A stretch of 64,000 nt of DNA from contig JAKLTH010000297.1 of assembly GCA_025175895.1 (NCBI GenBank), positions 248,001-312,000 on the forward strand, in the 5' to 3' direction. Origin of the DNA: Wurfbainia villosa (lineage: Eukaryota > Streptophyta > Magnoliopsida > Zingiberales > Zingiberaceae). The translations under genes and the position numbers were made by a program. The notes below the pieces were generated by a model. The model saw only the letters and a program-made list of their open reading frames with translations. It did no database searches and was not told where the DNA came from. The first letter of the stretch is position 1. Each line of letters begins with the position of its first letter. Positions 47,041-58,000 of this stretch are shown piece by piece.

Positions 47041-47524
47041 GTTAAGGCAAAAGGGGGAGAAAGTCACAAAAGTAAGGAAGAAAGTAAACAAAATTATTAC
47101 CTTTTATATTAAGTAATTCCGTTTACTTAAGCAACTATTAAGGGGGAGTAAAAATTATTTTTCAAGAACTCACCTTCGGTCAAGGGGGAGGTTACCTCAA
47201 AGGGGAGAACTTGAAACAATAATATTTAATCATTATGCTAGCTCATTCATATTTAATCATTATGCTAGCTCATTCATACTTAATCATTATGCTAGCTCAT
47301 TCATATTTAATCATTATGCTAGCTCATTCATATTTAATCTTTATGCTAGCTCATTCATTTTTAATCTTTATGCTAGCTCATTCATGCTTAATCATTATGC
47401 TAGCTCATTCATATTTAATCTTTATGCTAGCTCATTCATGCTTAATCATTATGCTAGCTTACTGTTATGCTTAATTTTTCCTTAACTTTTGTGTCGGTTT
47501 GCCATGAATCAAAAAGGGGGAGAT
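47041..47524 (+). repeat. Element B 3' tail with 27-bp tandem repeat and PPT
   Basis: Contains three purine-rich tracts (AAGGGGGAGAAAG near 47050, AAGGGGGAGT near 47140, CAAGGGGGAGG near 47182) and about eight to nine copies of a 27-bp unit at 47229-47468 (ATTATGCTAGCTCATTCATA). The true PPT, AAAAAGGGGGAGAT, is 47511-47524. The 27-bp array is open in one frame (MLAHSYLII repeated), but only because 27 is a multiple of three. Confidence 0.85.
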
Positions 47525-48936
47525 TGTTGGTGCAAAGGCACCAAAGTCGAACCGTATTTTGATTATGGCAAAAGGCTCAATAGTTAAGGGTATATTTGTT
47601 ATCTTACGAGCTCAATTAAGTGTGCAAATGCTAAAGTTGAGCGGAAGGTTCGCGACACCGGTGGGAACCGAGGTGGTCGGGCAACGCCGAGGGACCGGAG
47701 GAAGCCGAGGTACTCGGGTGAAGACCGGAAGCGAGGCTACAAGGTAAGCTCGTGTGAAAGCGGCAAGGTCGTTAGCGTAGATCCGGCCCAATACCTCCAA
47801 TGGAAGGTCTAGGTCGAGATCGATGGTTAGAACCATCGTACTTTATATTTTAAGCTAACTTGTATCTGCAGGTCAAAACCCTTTGACTACTCATCGCTAG
47901 TCAAGTTCCCTCGAGAAGAGCTCGAATTTCAAGGGGGTGAATTTGGACTTGACTCGTGTTTTGGTACAAAGGGTGATGTGGCATCAAGGTGGACATCCAA
48001 ACCATCACCAAGCTTCCTTGTGGTGGACGCCCAAAATAAGGTGAGTTGGCACAAGATGGTTGGCTCCCATGATGTGGCACAAGTTGAATGGCTCCAACAA
48101 GTTGGCGCCAAGGAGGTTGGAGGTGGCACAAGGTGGTTGGATGAAACACCTCATCCTCAAGTTGGCGCCCAAGGAGGTTGGAGGTGGCACAAGGTGGTTG
48201 GATGAAACACCTCATCCTCAAGTTGGCGCCAAGGAGGTTGGAGGTGGCACAAGGTGGTTGGATGAAACACCTCATCCTTGAGTTAGCGCACAAGAAGGTT
48301 GGAGGTGGCACAAGGTGGTTGGATGAAACACCTCATCCTTGAGTTAGCGCACAAGAAGGTTGGAGGTGGCACAAGGTGGTTGGATGAAACACCTCATCCT
48401 TGAGTTGGGATAAGAACCTCACTGACACTACCTATGTCTAAATTCATAGATCAAGAGCCATAAATAGACATGTTCAAGCCAAGCAAATAACAAGAATTCA
48501 TGAGCTCTCGACACGCCGTCGTCACGCCACTACGACTACTCACATTTGCTACGCCGTCGTGACGCCGACAACGAAAGCTACATCTTCTACTTATAAGAGT
48601 TGTCGGTATATTTATTTAAGTTCTACTTCTTTAAATTGTCTTTGTGCTTTAATCGTAACAAGGAAAGGGGAGTGTCCTTTGCCTTGATTTCTTTTGTAAT
48701 GTCGTTGCTCCTACTTCCAACGAAGAGGAGTGGTTTTAGTGAATTGCCCTCCGTACGTGATCAAGGATCACTAGGGCCGTGGATTAGCAATCGAAAGATT
48801 GTGAACCACGTAAAAATATCTTGTCTACTTTATATTTCCGCTGTGCATTCTCTACTTGCTTTTTACTTATTGCAAAAGTTTTTAACGACACCGTATCGCT
48901 ATTCACCCCCCCTCTAGCGACACTTTCGATCCAACA
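47525..48936 (+). repeat. Complete LTR-B
   Basis: 1.41 kb, TGTTGGTGCAAAGGCACC to GATCCAACA. 60-bp tandem repeats at 48099-48410 (about five copies, GGTGGCACAAGGTGGTTGGA). It is preceded by a PPT (3' LTR role) and followed by a PBS (5' LTR role), so like the gypsy LTRs it is shared between two internal regions. Confidence 0.85.
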
Positions 48937-49372
48937 ATTGGTATCAGAGCCATGGTCCATGTCAAGCCATGAACCTCGAACGAAGGAAGTTGAGCTCCCA
49001 CGTCCGGATCAAGAGAACCAGACATCAGGAAGGAAGTCTAGTTGGGTCGGGGGGACCGAACAACTGACAGGAAGTCCTGGTGGGTTGAAGATCGGACATC
49101 AAGCAGAGAAAATCCTTCGAGGAGGGATAGGCTTGAGGGGGGGCCCAATGTGGTCCTTCGTTTGAGGGGGGGATTGTTGGGAGTATGGGGAATACAATCA
49201 AAGTCCCACATTGGTAAGACATGGAAAAGATCATGTGCTTATAAGAAAAAAGATATCTCCATTGGTATGAGGCCTTTTGGGTAAAGCCCAAAAATAAAAC
49301 CATGAGGGCTTAGACCCAAAGTGGACAATATCATGCCATTGTGGAGATATGTGGAGCTTATAAGCACTAACA
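48937..49372 (+). mobile_element. TRIM-like fragment: PBS, short internal region, PPT and one 198-bp LTR
   Basis: PBS TGGTATCAGAGC at 48939-48950, about 220 bp of non-coding internal DNA, a G-rich tract (TTTGAGGGGGGGAT, 49161-49174), then a short LTR 49175-49372 (TGTTGGGAGTATGG ... CACTAACA) containing CAAAGTCCCACATTGG. Size and layout fit a terminal-repeat retrotransposon in miniature. The left TRIM LTR is missing; LTR-B occupies its place. Confidence 0.75.
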
Positions 49373-50451
49373 CAATGTGCCTTGGCAGTGTAGACACCAT
49401 TAGCATGACATAGCCGATGGAAGCATTTGAAGGCTAGCGCAATGGATGAACAAGTCATGGATGACTTGGAGGGATTCGAGAGGCATGAGGCTGATGGAGA
49501 TGACTAGAAGGCTTAGGTCAAGGCTAAGGGTGGTCTAGCAAGTATGGGGGAACCATACTTGGGTTAAAACCTCATGTTTGAGGTGTGCCAGTCGACTGGT
49601 TTCATGTGGCAGTCAACTGGTGTGAGTCAACTAGGGTTTGACTGTGGGAAGTGCCTTAGCAGTCGACTGTCAGAGGAGGGAAGTCGACTGATTGGCCGAG
49701 CAGTCGATTAATCGTGTGATCGATCCGGTGGTGCTCGTGCATGAGCCGCGAGAATGAGTCGGCTCATCGCTGGGGTTAGTAGTCGAGTGGAGGCTCTATC
49801 AGTCGACTGATGGTCATGATCAGTCGATTGATGATGGATCCGTTGGATCATTTTAGCGTAGATCTAGTCGTTGTCTCACGACAACAGTGACATCAGTCGA
49901 CTGATGGTCTCGAGCAGTCGACTGATCGACAATTTTCAACACAGGTTGAAGCTTTAAATGGAGCTCGTGAAGGAGGAAAACGCCACCGGTTCTTGAGAGC
50001 TTTTAGGGCGATTTGCTGCTGCAAATCAGGGTCTCCAAGTGCAAGTCAAGATACCAAGCATTCAAGAAATCAAAAACAAAGTGTTGTAAAGTTCTCTTTA
50101 CTTGTTTTCGCATTTACATTGTATTTGCTTGTTTGTCTTTCGTATTACTGTTGTAATCAATTGTACGAGGTTTCTCCACCTCCGACTTGTATCGAGAAGG
50201 AATTATTGCATAGTGGTGTGTTTATAGCATCGCTAGAGCTCTTTAGAGCTCGATCCGTGGAGTATGAACCATTCGGTTTTGAACCACGTTATATTCTTGT
50301 ATTTGTGTGCTTGTTATTGTGATTGTTGTATTATTTCTATATTTCGCTGTGTACTAACAATCATAGGCAAGCGAATGCGATCAAATTTCATCATCGAATG
50401 AATACAAGCTATTCACCCCCCCTCTAGTTTCCAAGGATCCTCTACATGATT

Positions 50452-51657
50452 CGCATGTATCGTATGAATCTAATTCAAACAATTCCAAAATTCTACATCG
50501 GTGTAATTCGGACATGCGTTTCTTGCTCACATAGCCAAGACGATAATGTCACATGTAGGAGTCTAATTGATTATCTTTTCGAGCACACTTGTTGCTCGCT
50601 TCGATATTGAAAATGTCACTGGATACGTCCAACATATAAATATCATTGCTTAAAGTTCCAGTCCCATAAAGAATGTCATTCAAAGTTATGTAACAACAAT
50701 TATTACTAAAAGTTAAATGATACCCATTTATATTTAAACAAGAAATAAAAATGATGTTCTTTATCAACGAATGAACATAAAAGTAATTGTCCAGTTATAA
50801 GACAAGTCCTGTAGGAAGTTTCAATAAATACGTTCCGATGGCGAGTGCAACAACCTTTGCTCCATTCCCAACACATAAATTTGACTCTCCCTTGACGAGT
50901 CTTCTTCTATTCCTTAGCCCATGTATGTCATTACATATATGTGAGTCACACCCAGTATCCAATACCTAAGTGTCTGAGGAAATAGAATGACAATCAATAA
51001 CAAAGATATCTGAAGAAGATGGGGCATCTGATGCCTTATTCTTCTTCACGGACTCAAGATAAATCTTGCAGTTTCTTCGCCAATGGCCCTCCTTGCCATA
51101 ATGATGGCAAGTGCCCTTTTGAGCTGGTTCTGCCTTTTTAGCTTTTTTCTTCTTCCCCTTCTGCTGTTCCTTTGACTTCCTCTTAGAACCTTTCTTCGAG
51201 GAATCAACTAACAACACCGTCCCCTGCTCATGCTTCTCAGAAGGCTCCACGCCTTCAAAGATGTCGAAAAGACTACGCATGAATCTTCTTGCATCTCAGA
51301 GGTGAAGAGGAGCTTGGAGACTTCGAACCTTTCGAATCTCACTTGCTCATCAAATAACTCATAAAGATGAAAGACTATGGTATGAGCATACATATGCTCA
51401 TGCTGCTTCCGCAGCTCGGGTACCATCGTGGCTAGCATGATGCAACTCACTTGTTCAGAATTACTCACATGTTTCTGATGGGCCAACAATTGATCCAGAG
51501 TTGCGTCATTACTAGGACGGGCGGGAAGAGGCTATTCGAGAACATACACAAGCTTTTCCGCCTTGAGAACAATTATCAAGTTTCTAAGCCAGTCCAAGAA
51601 GTTCGGCCCAGTCAATTTATTCGAATTCAAAATAGAGCGTGAATTCAAAGACATCAT
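50452..51657 (-). pseudogene. Copia E gag, protease and integrase N-terminal part
   Basis: Gag ATG at 51657 (MMSLNSRSILNSNKLTGPNF), with a stop after about 36 codons (LVYVLE then TAG). UBN2 core 51489-51208. Zinc knuckle 51068-51109 reads CHHYGKEGHWRRNC, the second Cys replaced by Tyr. The frame of 51280-50966 then reaches the protease, whose LDTGCDSHICND motif lies near 50920-50965 (DTG at 50951-50959). The GAG-pre-integrase segment (SYMWHYRLGYVSKKRM) is near 50530-50590, and DTCES of the HHCC finger is next to the element A junction at 50451. A gene-length open frame no longer exists. Confidence 0.85.
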
Positions 51658-52942
51658 GATCAAGCGATTAATCTAGAAATACAAAACGAGCATATATGAG
51701 AAAGATGATTTAAAATGCATCCACATACATTTACAAAATCTCATTCATTTTTCGAATTCAAAAACCCACAAAATCAATTCGAGAGATCGTAGGTCAATCT
51801 CCGAATGGGCTGATATCCAATATAGATAAGAACAACCTTGGAGTGAGTCCAACAAACCATTCTTAGCTATGATGGTGGGTATCAAGTATACCGATTACAT
51901 ATCACGTATATGCAATTATCACAATATGCTATCAACTAATTGAATGTTTACACATACATTGAGTTGTTAACACATTAACAAGTATGCATCATATGTATAG
52001 CACCCAACTTCACCTCTCTTCACATCGACCTTGGAGTGAGTCCAACAAATAGATGCTCCAAGTTAGAGCCGACCCATTAATCGCGAAATAGTTTTAATAT
52101 GGTTAGAGCGCATTCAACCAATTAGCCAGACTTGGAGTGAGTCCAACAACCCAAACTAACGATTGACCTCTGACTCTTACCATATTATTGTTAAACTATT
52201 CCAATGATTTGAACATGTTCAGGTTCGAGTCGGGCTTGGAGTGAGTCCAACAATCCAAACAAGAAACAGAACTCTGGTTCTAATCATATTAATGGAAGGT
52301 GTAGGTTTTAATATTGTATAAGGGTTTTAAAGTCTCATCCTCTTTGCATGCAAATAACTATTATCTACATGACATGACATACATGACATACAACTACATG
52401 TCATGACATGCATGACATAATGATATGCATCTAATGCAATTACATGACATACAATTATGACATGTACTTAATTTCCTTATATGTCATAACTATTTATGGA
52501 AATAAAATATGTTTAAGATTTGATTTCCAAAATCAAATCATGATTAAATTAGGAAATAAATTTCCAAATCTAATCACATATTTTATTTATGGAAGGTCTC
52601 AATTAAAGAAAGTCAAATTTAATTTAGGAAATAAATTTCCTAAATTGTCAAAACTATTTATGGAAATCAAATATATTTTAGATTTGATTTCCCAAATCAA
52701 ATCATAATTAAATTAGGAAATAAATTTCCAAATCTAATCAAATATTTTATTTATGGAAAGTGTTAATTTCCATAAATACTTCTAACTTTCCAAAAGTAGA
52801 AGATTTCCATAAATACTTCTAGACTTTCCAAAATTAGAAAATTTCCATAAATACTTCTAAACTTCTAAAAGTAGAAAATTTCCATAAATACAATTACGAC
52901 TATCACAAAATAATTTTACGATTATGTCGAAACACAACCTGG
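51658..52942 (-). other. Copia E 5' leader with repeats
   Basis: Non-coding, 1.3 kb. Holds four copies of CTTGGAGTGAGTCCAACAA (near 51837, 52029, 52129, 52229) at roughly 100-bp spacing, and two copies of a ~170-bp AT-rich segment (52487-52760, TTTATGGAAATAAAATATG type) followed by short TTTCCATAAATACTTCTA repeats (52760-52880). No ORF of interest. Confidence 0.7.
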
Positions 52943-52954
52943 GCTCTGATACCA
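52943..52954 (-). other. Copia E PBS (initiator tRNA-Met)
   Basis: Minus-strand TGGTATCAGAGC, one base from the 5' LTR at 52956. Confidence 0.9.
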
Positions 52955-52955
52955 C

Positions 52956-54875
52956 TATTGGGTTTTCGGCACCGCGACGAGTGTGTGTTCGAATATGTTT
53001 CGTAAACATGTGCACAGCGGAAGAAATAAAAAGTAATAAATCTAATTTATTACATCACACACACCACACGCATGCATAGTACAACATGTGTAGACATAAC
53101 CGTAGTTTCAAATTTTGCAATAAAAAGAAATTATTCTACGTATACCTGACGTATCACGTGTAGCGGGAAAGACATCAATCGGAGCGACTCTCTCTAGAAT
53201 CGCCTCTATCCATATTCACGCTGAGTATCGTCGGGATGACTTCACAAAGTCACGAGTCTCGTCTTCGTACGAGTCACTTGTCGCCGGAGCCAAGGAAGAT
53301 CATTGGAGCTCCTCCAGCAGCAGCTAGACGCCGACAGGTGGGGAGGACGGCAGCTGCTGGATGGCAACAAGGTTGGGCGGCAACCTTCTTGGGCGGCGGC
53401 AAGGAGAAGAGAGGGAGAGGGTTAGGCGGCTAGGTTTTTCAACAACCAAAGGGTTATACACGAAAAACTCTTAAGTCATGTTTTATAGAGAACACATTCT
53501 CCTAACGATTATTGGTTCATAACCAAAACCCGTTAACCCACTCCAATAACTTAAGTTAAAATAAATCAAACCGCATTGGTCTATTTTAAGTTAAAACGAA
53601 CCGAACCAATTTTTGGTTCATTCGTTTAAAACAAACCAAACCTCTTTGGTTTATTCTTTACCATTGGATTAAAACCAAACCAATTTGGTTCATCCATCAT
53701 GTCTTCATAAGACACGGCCCATCCACGCTTCCATTGCGACTGAAATGATTTCAAGCTCGATCCTTGTTTGGTCCAACCAAACCTAGTTTCTCTCGGTCTG
53801 AGAATCTCATTCTCAAGCTCATTTTAAATCCTTCGGATTATGCTCGTTGTGCGTGTGACCAAATAGGTTCTCGGTTTATGTTGGCCGTCTATAATTAACC
53901 ATTAATTATAGAACAATCATGAGTGACACCTAGTAGTACATCATGATCCTCAATTAACCGAAAGATCAACAGTTGATCCAGAACTATTTCTGAAACCCTT
54001 CAGCAGCTACAATGAATCGTGTCCCGTTCCCTTCACGCATCTTATACCTACTTGGTTCAGAACATGGTCTATAGTGTCAGTCTCCACTAGGTTGACTACG
54101 TCACACCTAGCCCAAGTATCAATTCCTCGTCCTACGGATTCTAGTTACTGCACATGTATCCAAGAGTATCTTACTCTAAACATGTAATGCTTTGGCCAAA
54201 GACTTTAGTAACAATCCGACGAGAGGCCATGGGTATACATCTCCTCGCAAGGAGTGGTGAATCCTTTATAGGTCATTCAAACACTTTCGGCCACTTCGAC
54301 TTATACCCAATCATCCCGGGTCCACATCTCCTCAGAGATGCTTGCTTAAGATGTCAAAGCATAAGTCATCATGACCAAGATGACTTGAATACCGCAAGTC
54401 AAAGGAACATCGCACTTAAGCTGCAGTAAGAACTTCATTGACATATCCATATATGCCAAGAACCATATGGAGTCTTATAGCTGGTCACTCCAATGAACTA
54501 GTTACCATAACTAGCATCCACGATTAACTCCGGACATCACAATGTCTCCAGCCAGTGAAAATCAACTGCTTGGATACACCAAGGAGTATACCTCGTGCTA
54601 GTCTCGACAGAATTGATGGTGTCCAAATCCATAAATTCATCGACTAGGGATAATTTCGATACATCACAATTACACATGTAGAGATACTCACTAGTTGTGA
54701 TCCAATCACAAATTCTCTCATGTTGTGAATCGTATCGTGGACATTCAGTAAATGAGTTTTAGATCTAATCAAATACATGAAAATATGTATACTCAAATAG
54801 TGAATCTTCATTTATCATATAAATGGTTCAAACATAAGGCGATTGCCTTAGGACATCTCTCATATATTACTAACA
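52956..54875 (-). repeat. Copia E 5' LTR
   Basis: 1.92 kb, plus-strand TATTGGGTTTTC (TG mutated to TA) to ATTACTAACA. It contains a GC-rich patch (53290-53440) that gives spurious ORFs. Homologous to 22745-24553. On its right is the CACTA DUF4216-like region. Confidence 0.88.
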
Positions 54876-55140
54876 CCTTTTGCATTACCTTCCAATGACC
54901 TCTACGCTTTATATCATTTAAATAATACACCCAACTTGCTTGGTTGCCAAAATGAATGGATCATCAGCGTACCATATTTTAGAAGTATCAATACAAAAGA
55001 GATCATACTCTTCCATCAAAGTTTTTTTTTATTACATTGGAACCATTCACACTAGAATAATTATACTTTATACCTAAAAGAGTAAAATATTTGAACAACA
55101 TCCTTCAACACTAAAAAAAATCCAAATTATCACCATCGTC
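54876..55140 (-). pseudogene. CACTA DUF4216-like segment
   Basis: Minus-strand pieces in three frames: FKYFTLLGIKYNYSSVN, LFCIDTSKIWYADDPFILAT, WVYYLNDIKRRGHWKVMQK. This is the order of DUF4216, which follows DUF4218 at the C-terminus of many CACTA TNP2-type proteins. Two frameshifts, interrupted at 54876 by the Copia E 5' LTR. Confidence 0.7.
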
Positions 55141-55639
55141 AAAGGATGATACGTTGATCCCACTATTTTGAGTAGTTATGTGCAAATCACGGGACCTCAT
55201 ATGATATCAAATATCATTTACAATGCATACATCATACAGTTGAACTTGAACTTTAGTATCAGATCCCATTGCTAAATAATACAATTCATTTGTGATCTCT
55301 AAATTTGTTAAATTCTTTAGCATTATCATTTTGTCCTTAAAACATAGTAGAAAATCTTGCTCGTGATATTATATAAGTTGATTTGAATAAATTTTTTGTG
55401 ACAGAAGTTAAAGACTTTCACTGCATAAAAATTTAATTAATTTACAATTTTATAATGATAGAAATAAAATAATATAAAAATTTACTTTCGATATCGATCG
55501 ACTTTTTACAATTGTTGAGAATATACTAATGTGTTTTCTTATACAAAGTCAATGACAATTTTAGACTTTGTTAGTTGCTAAAGACTTGTTTGATGTGAAA
55601 AAATACTTAAATTGTGTATTACTGATTGAACATCTTTAT
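55141..55639. other. CACTA interior, non-coding or unreadable
   Basis: AT-rich sequence between the DUF4216-like and DUF4218-like remnants. I see no usable frame; possibly an intron or eroded coding sequence. Confidence 0.4.
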
Positions 55640-56180
55640 TTTGTTTTACCTATAAAAGTTTGTCTCAATTTGACTCATATATAATGAACTGAAAGTCAAT
55701 ATCTCATTTACAATATACCCCTCTACAATAGATCCTTAGGTCTTGCCTTATTAAGAACATATTTTTTTAGTCTACCCAAATATCGTTCAAAGGGATCATC
55801 CATCGTAACTACACAAGTCCAACTAACATGACTTCACAAGATAAATGAACCATAATGTCAAAAAATATTAGAGAAATATTCGTTCCATCTTACACAATAT
55901 AAATACTATTTGCTCCTTAATTTTAATTAAGTCTGTTATGTGTAAAGATTTTGTAGTATTTTTTTTGAAAAAAAAAACACATAACTCAATTAGTGTGTCA
56001 CATATGTCTTTTGAAAAAAAAAATATGTACAACCACTAGAAATAGTCTTTACAATAATACATGATAATCATGTGATTTTAGTCCATATAACTTTCCTTCA
56101 ATTGCATTCACATTTCTAGATATTAGCAGCATATCCATCTGAAAACCTTATAAATTTTAAAAATGGGAAAATTTCACGAC
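55640..56180 (-). pseudogene. CACTA DUF4218-like segment
   Basis: Minus-strand fragments PFLKFIRFSDGYAANI near 56130 and MVHLSCEV, LRWMIPLNDIWV, RGVYC near 55860-55660 follow the DUF4218 pattern (LPDGYAANI ... MVHLTCHLV ... RWMYPFER ... EGYI). Several stops and frameshifts. It lies directly after TNP2 as in CACTA proteins. Confidence 0.7.
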
Positions 56181-56199
56181 TTTCTTCCAATGTCAGCAT

Positions 56200-58000
56200 G
56201 TAACTTGCATATGGTTTTCTGAATTTGTCTCCTACTTTTTATAAATGCAATTCACTCATAATCGTCATGTTCTGCGAGTTTAATTTTTCTTTAAAAGTAT
56301 CCTTTGACTTTCCGTGTATATTTAATTATGTGTTAACCAAAGCATCAACGATGATCTTTTCAATATGTATCATATTTAAATTGTGTCTCAACTTTAAATC
56401 TGACCAATAGCCTAACTCAAAAAATATAGACTACTTTATCTAGTTTGTATTATCCAAAGATCACTTCCTTTTTTACTTAATGAAAGATGTTTACTGAATG
56501 TCACTTGGGCTAACGCATCTAACTGTGCTAAAATCTCATAACCATTAAATCTTCGTAGTGGTCCTTTTTCAACCTTTTCATTAAAATTTTTATTTCTACG
56601 CCATGAGTGTTGAACATTCAAGAATCGTCGGTGACATGTGTAGCATATTTTACTCCTTAATCCTTGAGATTTAGTTTAAGCAGACATACTGGACATGCTT
56701 TATGACTCTTTGTACTCTATCCAGATACTGTTTCATATGCTGAAAAGTCATGAATGGTCCATTTAATAGAAGCATGTAATTGAAATACTTATTCATTTGA
56801 TACATCATATGCTTCCACCCCCGTCATCCCATAGCTTCTTAAGTTCATTGATCAAAGGTCGTAAGTATACATCTATCTCTTTGTAGGTGATTTAGGCTCA
56901 CGAATTAAAAATGACATAATTAAGTATGATGGCCTCATCACTTTGCATTCACAAGTATAACAGATCACATACAATAAGCATTTAAAATTTTTCTAAATTG
57001 ATTAAAACCATCAGTAGTCAACCCTAAGTGAATATTTCGTAGATCACTTGCAAATATTCCATATGAAATGTCAAATTCTTTCCATAATTCACTATCTGCT
57101 AGGTGTCTTAATACACCATCTATTTCAATCTGCATTTCTTTGTCATCTTATATTTTTTGTTGTATGTTTCGAAATAAACAACTGTTTAAGTCTTGGTTTC
57201 AGAGGAAAATATCGAAGAATTTTCTGAGCACTCTTTTTCTTATTCATTCCGTCATACTTGTATCTAGGCTCCTTGCACATTGAACATGTATCTTTATTCT
57301 CGTGATCACTCTAAAATAATATATAATTATTCTTACATATATGTATCTTCTCATATGTCAATTCTAACTCTTTTTTTCTTCATAATGAGAGTTTTGATTT
57401 ACATTTGGTTTGGAAAATGTCATTTGTAATAACTAAAGTAACATATTAAAAGATTTATTGCTCCAACCATTTAACACCTTCACATGCATTAGTTTTATCA
57501 AAAAATTGAATACAAAAGAATTAGTACAATTGTGATAAACTCTTTTTGTGCCTCTTCAAATATTGAAGTATAATTTCGTCTAATATCATTTGTATTCGTA
57601 TTTTAATTAATATCATCTGATTGAGATCCAATTGTATCGAAACTTTCAGTATTTCGTAAATCAATAAATATGTCATCAAAATCATCTTCTTCAATATCAC
57701 AATCATATTCATCTTCATTAATAATATGTATATTAATGGATAATGTAACAGATTCTCCATGAAAATTTCAGACTTTGTATAATTTATCCTCACCTATAAT
57801 GATGTTCTCGAACATAATCTAAATCATATTTAAACAGATTATCACACCGTCGACATAGACAATAAATTTTAGATACAAATTGATCATAAAATTCACTACC
57901 ACGTTTAAAAACTGATTTAACTCATTTATATATTCTGAACTAATCCAATTCTAAGTCATTATTCAATTTTTATCTATATTTATAAAACCGGATTAAACAT
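56200..58000 (-). pseudogene. CACTA TNP2 (Transposase_21) transposase, decayed
   Basis: From the N-terminus: FYDQFVSKIYCLCRRCDN (near 57890-57830) matching the transposase-associated CxxC segment and HGESV; an acidic linker (57793-57521); then the core: CSMCKEPRYK, KILRYFPLKPRLKQLF (near 57290-57170), LRHLADSELWKEFD and RNIHLGLTTDGF (near 57120-57020), TCHRRFLNVQHSWRRNKNF with GYEILAQLDAL (56630-56500), and LRHNLNMIHIEK with GKSKDTFK (about 56400-56220). The protein cuts and moves CACTA ends; stops, frameshifts and a gap at about 56950-56650 make this copy inactive. Motif order and orientation agree with the terminus at 59489. Confidence 0.85.

Larger units (their letters stand above)
43589..49372 (+). 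mobile_element. Composite insert B: SIRE-type pol fragment with LTR palindrome and TRIM end
   Basis: 5.8 kb flanked by CAATG (43584-43588 and 49373-49377). Order: partial LTR-B plus (43589-44152), LTR-B minus (to 44934) with its PPT and tail inverted (to about 45057), pol fragment plus (45065-47040), 3' tail and PPT (to 47524), complete LTR-B (47525-48936), PBS (48939-48950), TRIM internal DNA and one TRIM LTR (49175-49372). The left end is thus an LTR-B start and the right end a TRIM LTR end, yet the target duplication is perfect. No gag or complete pol. Confidence 0.75.
27113..50446 (+). mobile_element. Element A: gag-only SIRE-like LTR retrotransposon with nested inserts D, C and B
   Basis: 23.3 kb flanked by TGATT duplications. 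Components: 5' LTR 27113-30596 (holding D), PBS 30599-30610, gag 30662-31493 continuing at 38217-39112 (split by C), non-coding DNA, an extra ORF near 40506-41312, more non-coding DNA, PPT 43150-43163, 3' LTR 43164-50446 (holding B). Without the inserts it would be about 8.8 kb with ~1.5-kb LTRs. It has two-knuckle gag as in SIRE/Maximus-type Copia, but no protease, integrase, RT or RNase H. It would have needed proteins from a related element. Confidence 0.85.
43164..50446 (+). repeat. Element A 3' LTR, interrupted by B
   Basis: LTR sequence at 43164-43588 and 49378-50446 (about 1.49 kb without B), ending TCCTCTACA before TGATT. Matches the 5' LTR, including the dense CAGTCGACTG region (49590-49930). 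Several of those sites are changed here by transitions or small indels. Confidence 0.85.
22745..54875 (-). mobile_element. Copia element E, split by a 23.3-kb nested insertion
   Basis: Minus-strand Ty1/Copia element: 5' LTR 52956-54875, PBS 52943-52954, gag from 51657 down, protease DTG at 50951-50959, integrase broken at 27108/50451 by element A, then integrase core, RT and RNase H down to 24616, PPT 24554-24568, 3' LTR 22745-24553. The order gag-PR-IN-RT-RH is the Copia order. Gene-level decay is mainly stop codons from transitions. The 3' LTR lacks the ~130 bp that would lie at its inner-transcript end, because it is cut at the junction with the gypsy array, so no target duplication can be checked. 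The right end abuts CACTA DUF4216-like sequence, showing that E inserted into the CACTA. Confidence 0.88.

Noticed and set aside
47235..47474. 79-codon repetitive ORF (MLAHSYLII repeated)
   Set aside because: Product of a 27-bp tandem repeat in non-coding element DNA.
48939..48950. tRNA gene fragments at the TGGTATCAGAGC sites
   Set aside because: These are primer-binding sites next to LTR ends; no cloverleaf is present.
49175..49372. Cassandra TRIM with 5S rRNA-like promoter
   Set aside because: The short LTR has CCCACATTGG, but I do not find the 5S internal promoter boxes.
834..54875. Integrated plant pararetrovirus sequence
   Set aside because: All coding pieces fit LTR retrotransposons with integrase, PBS, PPT and target duplications; no movement protein or coat protein region was recognised.
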